From positions 930,001 to 994,000 of the forward strand of contig NZ_JAJNEL010000001.1 in the NCBI RefSeq assembly GCF_029428675.1: a stretch of DNA of 64,000 bases, written 5' to 3'. Within the stretch, counting starts at the first letter, position 1. Every line of letters starts with the position of its first letter. Origin of the DNA: Streptomyces sp. JH14 (GTDB lineage: Bacteria > Actinomycetota > Actinomycetes > Streptomycetales > Streptomycetaceae). A program made the translations under genes and the position numbers. Positions 16,573 to 28,338 of the stretch are shown piece by piece. The notes beneath the pieces were generated by a model that was not told where the DNA came from, did no database searches, and saw nothing but the letters and a program-made list of their open reading frames with translations.

Positions 16573-17445
16573 GTGACGGACTCTATGGCCGACATTGCAC
16601 GCGTCGGAGTGGTGGGCTGCGGCCAGATGGGCGCGGGCATCGCGGAGGTGTGCGCCCGCAGCGGCCTCGAGGTCAAGGTGGCCGAGACCACCGGCGAGGC
16701 CCTGGAGATCGGTCGCACCCGGCTCCACAACTCCCTCTCCAAAGCCGCCGAACGCGGCAAGATCACTGAGGCGGAGCGCGACGAGACGCTCGGCCGCCTC
16801 AGCTTCACCACCGACCTCGGCGAGTTCGCGGACCGCGATCTCGTCATCGAGGCCGTCGTGGAGAACGAGCAGGTCAAGACCGAGATCTTCCAGGTTCTCG
16901 ACCAGGTGGTGACCCGGCGGGACGCGATCCTCGCCTCCAACACCTCCTCCATCCCGCTGGTGAAGCTGGCCGTCGCAACCTCCCGCCCGGATCAGGTCAT
17001 CGGCATCCACTTCTTCAACCCGGCCCCGGTGCAGAAGCTCGTCGAGCTGATCCCCGCGCTGACCACGTCGGACGACACGGTGAAGCGCGCCGAGACCCTG
17101 GTGCAGGACGTGCTCGGCAAGCACCCGATCCGCGCCCAGGACCGCTCCGGCTTCGTCGTCAACGCGCTGCTGATCCCGTATCTGCTGTCCGCGATCCGGA
17201 TGTTCGAGTCGGGTATCGCCAGCCGCGAGGACATCGACAACGGCATGGAGCTCGGCTGCGCCCACCCGATGGGCCCGCTGAAGCTCGCGGACCTGATCGG
17301 TCTGGACACCGTGGCCTCGGTCGCCGACTCGATGTACGCCGAGTTCAAGGAGCCGCTGTACGCCGCTCCCCCGCTGCTCCAGAGGATGGTGGACGCGGGC
17401 CGGCTCGGCCGCAAGACGGGCTCGGGCTTCTACCCGTACGCCTGA
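16573..17445 (+). CDS. 3-hydroxybutyryl-CoA dehydrogenase
   Basis: A 290-residue NAD(P)-dependent enzyme that interconverts acetoacetyl-CoA and 3-hydroxybutyryl-CoA, in fatty-acid or butyrate-type metabolism in the cytosol. The N-terminal Rossmann motif is GVVGCGQMGAGIAEVCA near residue 10. The catalytic-histidine segment is IGIHFFNPAPVQKLVELI near 140, and the C-terminal helical domain begins GFVVNALLIPYLLSAIRM. The GTG at 16573 has GAAAGG seven bases upstream; an in-frame ATG at 16585 is the alternative. A strong hairpin terminator follows the stop. Confidence 0.93.
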   Translation: MTDSMADIARVGVVGCGQMGAGIAEVCARSGLEVKVAETTGEALEIGRTRLHNSLSKAAERGKITEAERDETLGRLSFTTDLGEFADRDLVIEAVVENEQVKTEIFQVLDQVVTRRDAILASNTSSIPLVKLAVATSRPDQVIGIHFFNPAPVQKLVELIPALTTSDDTVKRAETLVQDVLGKHPIRAQDRSGFVVNALLIPYLLSAIRMFESGIASREDIDNGMELGCAHPMGPLKLADLIGLDTVASVADSMYAEFKEPLYAAPPLLQRMVDAGRLGRKTGSGFYPYA

Positions 17446-17462
17446 CCGCCGATCGAGCCCAT

Positions 17463-17497
17463 GCGGGGCCGGCCGGGACATCCCCGGCCGGCCCCGC
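17463..17497 (+). terminator. Hairpin terminator between convergent genes
   Basis: A perfect 15-bp stem (17463-17477 with 17483-17497; arm GCGGGGCCGGCCGGG) with a 5-base loop lies 18 bp after the dehydrogenase stop. There is no T-run, as is common in streptomycetes. It can also serve the convergent Nudix gene. Confidence 0.8.
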
Positions 17498-17536
17498 CTG
17501 CGTGGTGCGCGCGAGGCCGAGGCCGTCGACCAGGCC

Positions 17537-18067
17537 TCAGCCGAGCCGTAAGTGATGGAGCATCATCAGCCCGGCCACCATGTTGGCGGCCGGGATCTCG
17601 CCCCGGACGATCATGTCGGGCACCAGCTTGAGCGGTATCCATTCACGCCGCGACGACTCGAAGGCGTCCTGGGGAGGGCCGGTCCAGCTGGCCTCCTGCG
17701 CCCAGTAGAGGTGGTGCCGGGCGTCGGTGAGGCCGTTCGACGGCTCCACGGTCAGCAGCGGCTGCAGCGGCCCGGGGCGCCAGCCGGTCTCCTCCTCCAT
17801 CTCCCGCGCGGCCGCGGCAGCGATGTCCTCACCGTCCTCGACGACGCCCGCGGCGAGTTCCCAGCCCCAGCTGTCCGTGATGAACCGGTGCCGCCACAGC
17901 AGCAGCACCTCGTTGGCCTCGTTGACGACGGTTGCCGCGGCAACGGGGCGCAGCCGCACGAGGTAGTGGTCCAGATGACGGCCGTCGGGAAGTGCGACAT
18001 CGGCCAGATTGACCCGGAACCAGCGGTTTTCATACACCGTTTGTTCGTTCAGATTCGTCCACTGCAC
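17537..18067 (-). CDS. Nudix hydrolase (ADP-ribose pyrophosphatase-like)
   Basis: A 176-residue cytosolic hydrolase of nucleoside-diphosphate-linked compounds. The Nudix box is complete: GVVEDGEDIAAAAAREMEEE followed by TGW near residue 80, with the glycine, the REMEEE core and all metal-binding glutamates. The preceding strand FITDSWGWELAAG is typical of ADP-ribose pyrophosphatases. The start is uncertain: I chose GTG 18067, about ten bases after GGAAGG; a GTG at 18088 is the alternative. It follows the NsdA-like gene by 64 bp on the same strand and may be cotranscribed. Confidence 0.85.
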   Translation of the reverse strand: MQWTNLNEQTVYENRWFRVNLADVALPDGRHLDHYLVRLRPVAAATVVNEANEVLLLWRHRFITDSWGWELAAGVVEDGEDIAAAAAREMEEETGWRPGPLQPLLTVEPSNGLTDARHHLYWAQEASWTGPPQDAFESSRREWIPLKLVPDMIVRGEIPAANMVAGLMMLHHLRLG

Positions 18068-18131
18068 AGTTCTGCCACCTTCCGACACGTTGGTGACGAC
18101 ATCGCAGCAGGAGCGAACCCGGAGGGGAACA

Positions 18132-19472
18132 TCAGAGCGGGACGCGCAGCGCCCCGTCGATGAGTTCGGCGGCCCGCCCCGCGTCGGCACAGCCGCTCGC
18201 GACCAGGTCCTCGCGCACCGCCCGCAACCGGTCCCGCAGCCGCTGCGACTCCATGCCTCCGGCCCGTTGCGCCATCTCCGTCGCCGTACCGGCCGCCCGG
18301 TCCGCCTCCCCCTGCCGGAGCTCGATATGGGTCAGCATGGCCAGCCGGTGCACGCGCCCCCGGTCGTGCGCCGGGGTGCGTACCGCCACGGCGGCGTGCT
18401 CCCGCGCACCGGGCAGATCACCGAGGCGCAGCAAGGCCTCCGCCACCTGCACATTGATCAGGCCCGGCTCGACGTACCCCGTCTCGTCCGGCTCGTGCCC
18501 CGGGCGGATGCGGCCGGCCTCGGACTCGGCGCACCGGATGCGTTCCATGGCGCTGGAGCCGTCGCCGAGATGCGCGTACGCCTTGGCCTGCATCGCGTAC
18601 AGGTCGGCGGCCAGCGCGGGGGTGAGGTCGCGCCCGGCGGCCCGCAGCGCCGCCTCCGCGAACGCGACGGACTGCCGGTACTCGCCGAGGAACAGCGACT
18701 GGTTGACCAGCAGGGCGATCACATACGCGCCGAGTCCCCGGTCCCCGCTCGCCTTGGCCAGCCGCAGCGCCTGGTGGAAGTAACGCTGGGCGAGACCGTG
18801 CGCGTCGGAGTCGTAGGTGCAGATGCCCGCCACGGCCACCAGCCCGCTCGTCGCCCGGTGCAGCCGGCGGCCCAGCGCGTCGCTGTAGCCACCGCGCAGC
18901 AGCGGGGCGGTCTCCGCGTTGAGGAAGCCGACGATGCGGGAACGGGTCGCGACGCCGCCGGCCCTGCGGTACATCAGTTCGTAGTGGGAACGGGCCGCAC
19001 GCAGCATGACGATGTCGGCCATCGAGACCCGGGTCGTACCGTCACGGGAGACATCGGCGTCCTCCGGCGGGTTCTCCCACTCCCACACGGGCATCACCGC
19101 CGACGTGCCCGTGACGGCCGCTGCAGCGTGTACGGGCGGGCGCTGCTGCTCGTCCGAGCGCCACAGCGCGGTGGCCCGTTCGACGAATCCGGTGAGCGTG
19201 CAGCCCGGTACGGGCACGCCGGCGCCGGGGGACGCCATGCCGATGTCGTCGAGCGAAACGGGCCGGTGGAGCCGGTTGCCGAGCACCTCGCAGATCAGGT
19301 CGGGCACCCGGCCGCGCGGGCGCTGGCCCCTCAGCCAGCGTGCCACGGCGGTGTGTTCGTACCGCAGGGACAGCCCTCGGGCGCGCCCGGCCCGGTTGAC
19401 GTGCGCGGCGAGACCCGCACGGGAGACACCCGCCTCGTCGATCAGGGCCTCAAGCAGAATGTTGGGCTCCAT
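18132..19472 (-). CDS. NsdA-like TPR regulator with N-terminal HTH
   Basis: A 446-residue cytosolic regulator. The N-terminus (MEPNILLEALIDEAGVSRAG and RYEHTAVARWLRGQRPRGRV) matches the start of NsdA-type proteins, which in Streptomyces restrain differentiation and antibiotic production. From about residue 180 it is all-helical with TPR-like units (AQRYFHQALRLAKASGDRGL, LYAMQAKAYAHLGDGSSAME, VAEALLRLGDLPGAREHAA). The ATG at 19472 follows GGAGGAGGGG. Whether it is an orthologue of a characterised Nsd protein cannot be settled without alignment. Confidence 0.8.
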   Translation of the reverse strand: MEPNILLEALIDEAGVSRAGLAAHVNRAGRARGLSLRYEHTAVARWLRGQRPRGRVPDLICEVLGNRLHRPVSLDDIGMASPGAGVPVPGCTLTGFVERATALWRSDEQQRPPVHAAAAVTGTSAVMPVWEWENPPEDADVSRDGTTRVSMADIVMLRAARSHYELMYRRAGGVATRSRIVGFLNAETAPLLRGGYSDALGRRLHRATSGLVAVAGICTYDSDAHGLAQRYFHQALRLAKASGDRGLGAYVIALLVNQSLFLGEYRQSVAFAEAALRAAGRDLTPALAADLYAMQAKAYAHLGDGSSAMERIRCAESEAGRIRPGHEPDETGYVEPGLINVQVAEALLRLGDLPGAREHAAVAVRTPAHDRGRVHRLAMLTHIELRQGEADRAAGTATEMAQRAGGMESQRLRDRLRAVREDLVASGCADAGRAAELIDGALRVPL

Positions 19473-19841
19473 TGCCCCTCCTCCGCCGGACACGCCTCGT
19501 GACGTGTCGCCCCAGTGGAGCACGTTTCACACGGGGTGTGAACGGAATGCCCGAACCGTCCCGCTGCGCACGCTGTTGCGCCGGGCCGCGGATCGGTTGA
19601 ATCAGTCGCCTCGCAAGAGGCGGCCGGGTCGTCTGCTCCCCCTCGTACAGTCGACGACCCGCACCCGCGCCGTTCAACACTGCCGACCTGCCCGACACTC
19701 CGTGGCAGTACGGACGGCGCCGGATCGCACGACCCACTGCCCACTGATCGGAGGGTGGCTGCGGGACCGTACCGGAACCGGGTTCCCCCGGGCCGGACCG
19801 GGGCCCGCGTGCGGTCCCGCCGCCGTTCGGCGAGCACAGAA
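19473..19841. other. Gene-free stretch between the NsdA-like gene and the pheT terminator
   Basis: About 370 bp of 5' flank of the NsdA-like gene. It should contain that gene's promoter, but I cannot point to clear hexamers. No coding frame is convincing. Confidence 0.5.
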
Positions 19842-19878
19842 GGAGGGGGCGTACCCGGTATCCGGATACGCCCCCTCC
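19842..19878 (-). terminator. Terminator hairpin downstream of pheT
   Basis: GGAGGGGGCGTA (19842-19853) pairs with TACGCCCCCTCC (19867-19878) around a 13-base loop, about 100 bp after the pheT stop on the minus strand. It is the likely end of the infC-to-pheT transcripts. Confidence 0.8.
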
Positions 19879-19977
19879 TCACTTCTGCGCCCGGTCCGTC
19901 CCGGGCCACCGGACGGACCTGTCCCGGACCCGCCCGGCCGAGGACACCGCGCGGCCCGACGGCGTCGCGGCCGGCCG

Positions 19978-22490
19978 CTACGCTCCGCGCAGCACCGCGC
20001 CGGTCCGCTCGGCGGCCAGGGCGACCGCCGCATCGCGGGCGGCCGTGGCCTCGTCGACGGTCAGCGTGCGGTCCGGCGCCCGGAACCGCAGCGCGTACGC
20101 CAGCGACTTCCTGCCCTCGCCGATCTGCTCACCGGTGAAGACGTCGAACAGCCGCAGCGATTCGAGGAGTTCACCCGCACCCGCACGCAGCGCGTGCTCC
20201 ACCTCGGCGGCCGGCACGTCCTGCGCGACGACGAGCGCGACGTCCTGGGTCGCCACCGGGAAGGTGGAGATCCGCGGCGCCTGGAGCGCACCGTCGACGG
20301 CCTGCTCCAGGAGGTCGAGGTCGATCTCCATGGCGCAGGTCCGCTCCGGCAGATGGAGCTCCTTGATGACGCGCGGGTGCAGCTCACCTGCGTGCCCGAC
20401 GAGGGCCTCCGCGTCGTTCGCCGTGACGAACAGTGCGGCGCAGCGGCCGGGGTGCCACGGCGCGTGCTGGTCGTTGCGGACGGTGAGCTCGACACCCGCC
20501 TCGCGGGCGATGGCACGGGCGGCCTCGATGGAGTCCGCCCAGTCCACCGGACGGCCCTTGCCCCACCAGCCGGCCTGCTCACGGGCGCCCGCGAGGACGA
20601 CCGCGGCACGGCGCGGCTGCCGCGGCAGCGCGGCGTTCAGTTCGGCGATCTGCTCGTCGCTGGGCCGGTGCTCGACGGGCAGGCGCACGGCCTGGGTCTC
20701 GTCGCCCGTCGGCCTGAAGACGAGACCGGTCTCGAAGAGAGCCAGGTCGTGGCTGCCGCGGCCGTCGTTGCGCCGCAGCGCGCCGAGGAGGCCCGGCAGC
20801 AGCGTGGTGCGCAGCGCCGGCTCCTCGTCGGAGAGCGGGTTGACGAGCTTGACCGTACGGCGGCGGGCGTCGTCGGCGTCGAACCCGAGCTGGTCGAGGA
20901 CGGCGTCCCCGATGAACGGGTAGTTCAGCGCCTCGACGTAGCCGGCTCCGGCGAGCGCCCGGCCGACCCTGCGGTGCAGCCGCTGGCGGTCGGTGAGCCC
21001 GCGCCCGGACGGCGGCGTCGGCAGCGTCGACGGAAGGTTCTCGTAGCCCTCCAGCCGGATGACCTCTTCGGCGAGGTCGTTCGGCTCGCTCAGGTCGGGC
21101 CGCCAGGACGGCACTGTGACGAGCAGCTCGTCCTGCCCGTAGGCGTCGCAGCCGACCTCCTGCAGGCGGCGTACGACGGTCTCGCGGCCGTACACGACCC
21201 CGGCCACCCGGTCGGGGTGGTCCGCGGGCATCGCGATGGTGCGGGGCGCGGACGGAACCGCGACCTCGGTGACACCGGCCTCGGCGGTACCGCCCGCGAG
21301 GAGCACCAGCAGGTCGACGGTGCGCTGCGCGGCGGCGGCCGCGGCCTCCGGGTCCGCGCCGCGCTCGAAGCGCTTGGACGCCTCGGAGGACAGCTTGTGA
21401 CGGCGCGCGGTCCGGGCGATCGAGATCGCGTCGAAGTGCGCGGCCTCGATGACGACCTCGGTGCTGGTGTTCTCACCGTTCTGGGCGTCTGCGATCTCCG
21501 TGTTGGCGCCGCCCATGACACCCGCGAGACCGATCGGCCCGCGGTTGTCGGTGATGACCAGGTCCTCGGCGTCCAGGACGCGGACCGTGCCGTCGAGCGT
21601 GGTGAGCTTCTCGCCCTGCTGGGCGCGGCGCACCCCGATCGGCCCGTCGACACGGGTGCGGTCGTAGGCGTGCAGCGGCTGACCGAGCTCCAGCATCACG
21701 TAGTTGGTGATGTCGACGGTGAGCGAGATCGGGCGCATCCCGGCCTTCTGCAGCCTGCGCTGCATCCAGATCGGGGAACGCGCCTCGGGGTCCAGGCCGA
21801 CGACGGTGCGCGCGGTGAACCGGTCGCAGCCGATCGGGTCGGCCACCTTCACCGGGTAGCCGAACGCGTTCGGCGCGGGCACGTCGAGGAGGGCCGGGTC
21901 GCGCAGCGGCAGCCCGTACGCGATGGCGGTCTCGCGGGCGACGCCGCGCATGGAGAGGCAGTAGCCGCGGTCGGGGGTGACCGCGATGTCGAGTACCTCG
22001 TCGACGAGCTGGAGCAGCTCGATCGCGTCGGTGCCGACCTCGTGCTCCGGAGCCAGCACGATGATGCCGTGCGTGCCGTCGTCGCCCATGCCGAGTTCGT
22101 CGGTGGAGCAGATCATGCCGTGCGAGGTGCGGCCGTACGTCTTGCGTGCGGCGATCGCGAAGTCGCCGGGCAGCACGGCGCCGGGGAGGACCACGACGAC
22201 CTTGTCGCCGACGGCGAAGTTACGGGCTCCGCAGACGATCTCCTGCGGCTCACCGGTGCCGTTGGCGGAGCCGACGTCGACGGTGCAGAAGCGGATGGGC
22301 TTCTTGAAGCCCTCCAGCTCCTCGATGGTCAGTACCTGTCCGACGACCAGGGGACCCTTGAGTCCGGCGCCGATCTGCTCGACGGTCTCGACCTCGAGGC
22401 CGACGGCGACGAGCTTGGCCTGTACGTCACGGCCGGTCTCCGTCGCCGGTAGGTCGACGTACTCCCGCAGCCAGGAAAGCGGGACGCGCA

Positions 22491-22491
<1 letters not shown>
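19978..22491 (-). CDS. pheT: Phenylalanyl-tRNA synthetase beta subunit
   Basis: An 837-residue subunit of the alpha2-beta2 enzyme that charges tRNA-Phe. In order: start [15 protein letters not shown]; an OB-fold tRNA-binding domain (about 40-150, with [11 protein letters not shown] and [10 protein letters not shown]); B3/B4 (about 210-380, with the editing site region [14 protein letters not shown]); B5 (about 410-480); the catalytic-like core; and a C-terminal ferredoxin-fold anticodon-binding domain ending [19 protein letters not shown]. Length is normal for actinobacteria. The ATG overlaps the pheS TGA by one base (TGATG), so translation is coupled and subunits are made in equal amounts. 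Confidence 0.98.
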
Positions 22492-24906
<2,415 letters not shown>

Positions 24907-25038
24907 ATTCCCGTAACCCCACCTCTCGCACCGGTGCAGTGGGCCCCGAGTTCGTCACCCTACTAGTCGTCGGTGACGGAGCGACACCCTGTGGGGGCGC
25001 ACTGCTGCGATGCGCCGGGGGGCGGGGTACGGGGCCGG

Positions 25039-25881
25039 TCAGCCGGTGGTACGACGGGGACGCTGGGCGCGCGCGGAGGCGTACAGGCAGACGGCCGCGG
25101 CGGTGGCGAGGTTGAGGCTCTCGGCCTTGCCGTGAATCGGTACGCGTACGACGGCGTCGGCGAGCGCCCGGGTCTCCTCCGGCAGCCCCCAGGCCTCGTT
25201 GCCGAAGACCCAGGCGGTCGGCCCGCCCATGGTGCCCGCGTCGAGCTCGTCGTCGAGGTCGTCGTCACCCGCGCCGTCGGCGGCGAGGATCCGCACGCCC
25301 GCGTCCCGCAGCCCTTGGACGGCCTGTTCGACGGGGACGCCGACGGCGACCGGCAGATGGAAGAGCGAACCGACCGACGCACGCACGGACTTGGGGTTGT
25401 ACAGGTCCACGGAGGCGTCGGTGAGGACGACGGCGTCGGCGCCCGCGGCGTCGGCGCAGCGCAGCACCGTACCGGCGTTCCCGGGGTCGCGTACGTGGGC
25501 GAGGACGGCGACCAGCTTGGGCTTCGCGGCGACGATGGCCTCGAACGGCGTGTCGAGGAACCGGCAGACGCCGATCAGCCCCTGAGGGGTGACGGTCTGC
25601 GACACATCGGCGAGCGTGTCGCCGTCGGCGAGGTGCACCCGGGCGCCGGCGGTGTGGGCGGCGGCGATGATGTCGGCGTACCTCTCGGCCGCCTCGACGG
25701 TGGCGAAGAGCTCCAGCAGGGTCGGCTCACCGTCGGTGCCGCGGTGTTCGGCGGCCTCGCGCACGGCCTGTGGCCCCTCGGCGATGAACCGTCGCTCCTT
25801 GCCGCGGAAGTTGCGCCTGGCCAGCCGTCGGGCGGCGGCGACGCGCGGCGATCGCGGGGAGATCAGTTCGGGGGTGCCCAT
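25039..25881 (-). CDS. SpoU/TrmH-family rRNA (ribose) methyltransferase
   Basis: A 280-residue SPOUT enzyme that uses S-adenosylmethionine to methylate a 2'-O-ribose in RNA. The N-terminal substrate-binding domain (LARRNFRGKERRFIAEGPQ) is followed by the knotted catalytic domain: motif 1 DPGNAGTVLRCADAAGADAV near 150, motif 2 VFGNEAWGLPEE near 230 and motif 3 PIHGKAESLNLATAAAVCLY near 250. The catalytic Arg and Asn are present. It lies just after rplT, so it may modify 23S rRNA during ribosome assembly; the exact site is not deducible. Confidence 0.93.
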   Translation of the reverse strand: MGTPELISPRSPRVAAARRLARRNFRGKERRFIAEGPQAVREAAEHRGTDGEPTLLELFATVEAAERYADIIAAAHTAGARVHLADGDTLADVSQTVTPQGLIGVCRFLDTPFEAIVAAKPKLVAVLAHVRDPGNAGTVLRCADAAGADAVVLTDASVDLYNPKSVRASVGSLFHLPVAVGVPVEQAVQGLRDAGVRILAADGAGDDDLDDELDAGTMGGPTAWVFGNEAWGLPEETRALADAVVRVPIHGKAESLNLATAAAVCLYASARAQRPRRTTG

Positions 25882-25953
25882 GGTCGGCGGCGGGCCTCTC
25901 TGCGTGCGGAGGTACGGATCGGGGCGGAGATACGGAGCACGTCGTGCAACGCA

Positions 25954-25988
25954 CCGGACCCGCAGACGACGAGCGCCTGCGGGTCCGG
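25954..25988 (-). terminator. Hairpin after rplT
   Basis: CCGGACCCGCAG (25954-25965) pairs perfectly with CTGCGGGTCCGG (25977-25988) across an 11-base loop, 26 bp downstream of the rplT stop. It probably ends or attenuates the infC operon before trmH. No T-run follows. Confidence 0.75.
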
Positions 25989-26014
25989 CTCAAAACCAAG
26001 AAGTGTGCCCTGGA

Positions 26015-26398
26015 TCAGGCGGCCTTCGGGGCGTTGACGTCGCTCGGGAGGGCCTTCTGGGCAACCTCGACGAGGGCGGCGAACGCGTTGGCGTCGTTGA
26101 CCGCGAGCTCGGCCAGGATCTTGCGGTCCACCTCGACGTTGGCGGCCTTCAGACCCTGGATGAGGCGGTTGTACGTCATGCCGTTCTGGCGGGCAGCGGC
26201 GTTGATGCGCTGGATCCACAGCTGACGGAAGTCGCCCTTGCGCTTCTTGCGGTCGTTGTAGTTGTAGACCAGGGAGTGGGTGACCTGCTCCTTGGCCTTG
26301 CGGTACAGGCGCGAGCGCTGACCGCGGTAACCGCTGGCGGCCTCGAGGATTGCCCGGCGCTTCTTGTGGGCGTTGACTGCCCGCTTGACGCGTGCCAC
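26015..26398 (-). CDS. rplT: 50S ribosomal protein L20
   Basis: A 127-residue basic protein that binds 23S rRNA early in large-subunit assembly. It starts [19 protein letters not shown] and shows the family core [17 protein letters not shown] and [20 protein letters not shown]. Normal length. It is the third gene of infC-rpmI-rplT. In other bacteria L20 represses this operon by binding its leader; here a leader hairpin exists at 27566-27596, but an L20 site was not identified. Confidence 0.98.
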   Translation of the reverse strand: MARVKRAVNAHKKRRAILEAASGYRGQRSRLYRKAKEQVTHSLVYNYNDRKKRKGDFRQLWIQRINAAARQNGMTYNRLIQGLKAANVEVDRKILAELAVNDANAFAALVEVAQKALPSDVNAPKAA

Positions 26399-26512
26399 TT
26401 GTTAACTCCTTGTAGCGGGGCTGGTGTTCACGATATCGACTCACCCAGCCCGGAAACGAATTGGTCCCGGTGTGACAGAGGTCGCGCCCCCGGATTCACC
26501 GGGGGCCGGGCC

Positions 26513-26707
26513 TCACTTGCCGAGAAGCTTCTTGATCTTCTTGGCGTCGGCCGGAGCCACGACGACCGTGCCGGTCAGCGAGCGGGTCTTCTTGGACGAC
26601 TTGTGCTCGAGCAGGTGGCGCTTGCCGGCCTTCTCACGGAGCACCTTGCCGGAGCCGGTGATCTTGAAGCGCTTGCTGGCACCGCTGTGCGTCTTGTTCT
26701 TCGGCAT
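26513..26707 (-). CDS. rpmI: 50S ribosomal protein L35
   Basis: A 64-residue highly basic protein of the large ribosomal subunit: [20 protein letters not shown] at the start and [15 protein letters not shown] in the middle are diagnostic. It lies 120 bp after infC and 114 bp before rplT, the universal order. The lysine-rich sequence and length are normal. Confidence 0.98.
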   Translation of the reverse strand: MPKNKTHSGASKRFKITGSGKVLREKAGKRHLLEHKSSKKTRSLTGTVVVAPADAKKIKKLLGK

Positions 26708-26827
26708 CGCGCCGTTCTCTCCTCGTCAGTGGCGCCCCTCTCGGTGCGGGCACCGGACAGCAGGGGCGTCAGATCTTGGTGGGGATCCCGAGGGGACCCG
26801 GGGCCGCCTGGATGGCGCCCCCTGAGG

Positions 26828-27481
26828 TCACGCCTCGGAAGGTGTTTCGCCCGGAGCCTCGGGCTGCGCCTCGGCGGGAGCCTCGGCAGCCTCGGCGTCG
26901 GGGGTGGAACCCTGACGCCCCGCCTTGCGGGCGGCCTGGGCCTCACGGGCCTCGGCCATGGCTTCGGTCTTCTTCTTGTGCGGGCCCAGAACCATGATCA
27001 TGTTCCGGCCGTCCTGCTTCGGGTTCGACTCGATGAAGCCGAGCTCCTCGACATCCGAAGCGAGACGCTGAAGCAGTCGGAAGCCAAGTTCGGGGCGGGA
27101 CTGCTCACGACCACGGAACATGATCGTGATCTTGACCTTGTCGCCCTGCTTGAGGAACCGGACGACGTGACCCTTCTTGGTGTCATAGTCGTGCGGGTCG
27201 ATCTTCGGCCGGAGCTTCATCTCCTTGATGACCGTGTGCGCCTGGTTCTTGCGCGCCTCACGGGCCTTCATGGCCGACTCGTACTTGAACTTCCCGTAGT
27301 CCATGAGCTTGCACACGGGCGGACGGGCGGTCGCCGCCACCTCGACCAGGTCGAGGTCGTACTCCTGTGCGAGTTCCAGGGCCTTGGCAAGCGGAACAAT
27401 CCCGACCTGCTCGCCGCTGGGACCGACAAGTCGCACCTCGGGAACGCGAATCCGGTCGTTGATGCGGGGCTCGGCGCTGAT
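26828..27481 (-). CDS. infC: Translation initiation factor IF-3, AUC start codon
   Basis: A 217-residue factor that binds the 30S subunit and proofreads start-codon pairing. The N-domain ([19 protein letters not shown]) is joined by the linker [19 protein letters not shown] to the C-domain ([37 protein letters not shown]). An acidic, proline-rich tail of about 35 residues follows. No ATG, GTG or TTG fits: the only ribosome site, GAGGAGG at 27486-27492, is followed after four bases by ATC at 27481. IF-3 discriminates against such codons, which is the basis of infC autoregulation in other bacteria. Upstream in-frame starts would make the ribosome site coding and are unlikely. Confidence 0.95.
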   Translation of the reverse strand: MSAEPRINDRIRVPEVRLVGPSGEQVGIVPLAKALELAQEYDLDLVEVAATARPPVCKLMDYGKFKYESAMKAREARKNQAHTVIKEMKLRPKIDPHDYDTKKGHVVRFLKQGDKVKITIMFRGREQSRPELGFRLLQRLASDVEELGFIESNPKQDGRNMIMVLGPHKKKTEAMAEAREAQAARKAGRQGSTPDAEAAEAPAEAQPEAPGETPSEA

Positions 27482-27485
27482 GGAT

Positions 27486-27492
27486 CCTCCTC
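27486..27492 (-). promoter_or_regulatory. Strong ribosome binding site that fixes the AUC start of infC
   Basis: GAGGAGG on the minus strand, four bases before ATC. It is the only good Shine-Dalgarno in the leader and rules out the longer in-frame versions of IF-3. Confidence 0.8.
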
Positions 27493-27565
27493 GGTAGCAC
27501 CACGCGGCCGTCTGGCGGACAGCCACGCAACGTCTGTTTCGTGAGACCAACCGCACCAGCGCATC

Positions 27566-27596
27566 AAAAATGCCCCGGACGGGACACAGGCGGGGC
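27566..27596 (-). terminator. Leader terminator or attenuator upstream of infC
   Basis: On the minus strand GCCCCG (27596-27591) and CGGGGC (27577-27572) form a stem over a 13-base loop, followed by ATTTTT (27571-27566). This is a typical intrinsic terminator. It lies about 85 bp before the infC start and inside its leader, as expected of an attenuator that could be relieved by L20 or IF-3 supply. T-runs are rare in this genome, which adds weight. Confidence 0.6.
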
Positions 27597-27882
27597 TCCT
27601 GGCAAACCGGAACACCGCCGCGGTCAACCGCGGGGCGCATCGGGCGGCTCCATCGTCCGTACGGAACGATGGGCGCCACCTGACCGGTGACCCGCCGTCC
27701 TACAGGACGGCCAGGTGGGAGATCGGAGCCTCCACTTGTGGGCCGGGCACATAGCTGCCCAGCCGGTCGTTACACAAGGTTAGCAGCTCCCCCGGGATGG
27801 TGCGAACCCGTGCGCAGGGTCACAGCCGCCGTCGGTACTCCCGCGGACGGGGGCGTACGGGCATGCGCCTATCGTATGGCGC
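27597..27882. other. Divergent spacer holding the infC leader and DUF1844 gene promoter
   Basis: No gene. A small perfect hairpin (CCGTCC at 27692-27697 with GGACGG at 27702-27707) lies in the infC leader. On the minus strand TTGTGT, 17 bp, CTATGT (within 27747-27776) is a weak promoter candidate. Confidence 0.4.
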
Positions 27883-28245
27883 ATGAGTGACGCGACCCCC
27901 AGCAGTGAAACCCCCGACTTCGACGACATGGCCCGCGACATCGCGGAGGTCCCCGCGGTCGAGGTGATCGTGACGGTCGCCGTCAATCTGATGAGCGCCG
28001 CCGCCGTGAAGCTCGGGCTGACCGAGGACGGCGACAAGCACAAGGACCTCGACGAGGCCCGCAAGCTGGTCCACGCGCTGGCCGGCCTGCTCGACGCGAG
28101 CACCACCGAGATCAGCTCGTTCCACGCGGCGCCGCTGCGGGACGGTCTGAAGTCGCTGCAGCTGGCGTTCCGCGAGGCGTCGCTCGTGCCGGACGAGCCG
28201 GGTCAGGGTCCCGGCGAGAAGTACACCGGTCCCGTCTTCGGCTGA
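27883..28245 (+). CDS. DUF1844-family protein
   Basis: A 120-residue acidic cytosolic protein. The family core is VAVNLMSAAAVKLGL near residue 30, EARKLVHALAGLLDA near 65 and LRDGLKSLQLAFREAS near 90. DUF1844 proteins are small helical proteins of unknown function, conserved in actinobacteria next to infC on the opposite strand, as here. It starts at ATG 27883. A perfect 15-bp hairpin follows the stop. Confidence 0.92.
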   Translation: MSDATPSSETPDFDDMARDIAEVPAVEVIVTVAVNLMSAAAVKLGLTEDGDKHKDLDEARKLVHALAGLLDASTTEISSFHAAPLRDGLKSLQLAFREASLVPDEPGQGPGEKYTGPVFG

Positions 28246-28280
28246 GCACCCGCCGCCCGTCCGTTTCCCTTTCCACGATC

Positions 28281-28314
28281 GTGAGCCCCCTGCCCGGCCG
28301 GGCAGGGGGCTCAC
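28281..28314 (+). terminator. Perfect hairpin terminator between convergent genes
   Basis: GTGAGCCCCCTGCCC (28281-28295) pairs fully with GGGCAGGGGGCTCAC (28300-28314) over a 4-base loop. It serves the DUF1844 gene and, in the other direction, the SseB-like gene. Confidence 0.88.
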
Positions 28315-28338
28315 GGCGTACGCGGGCCGGCCGGGAGA

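Noticed and set aside
19006..22452. A 1,148-codon open frame antisense to pheT
   Set aside because: It mirrors pheT and part of the NsdA-like gene in a GC-rich genome where antisense frames stay open; composition is that of a shadow frame and no domain is recognisable.
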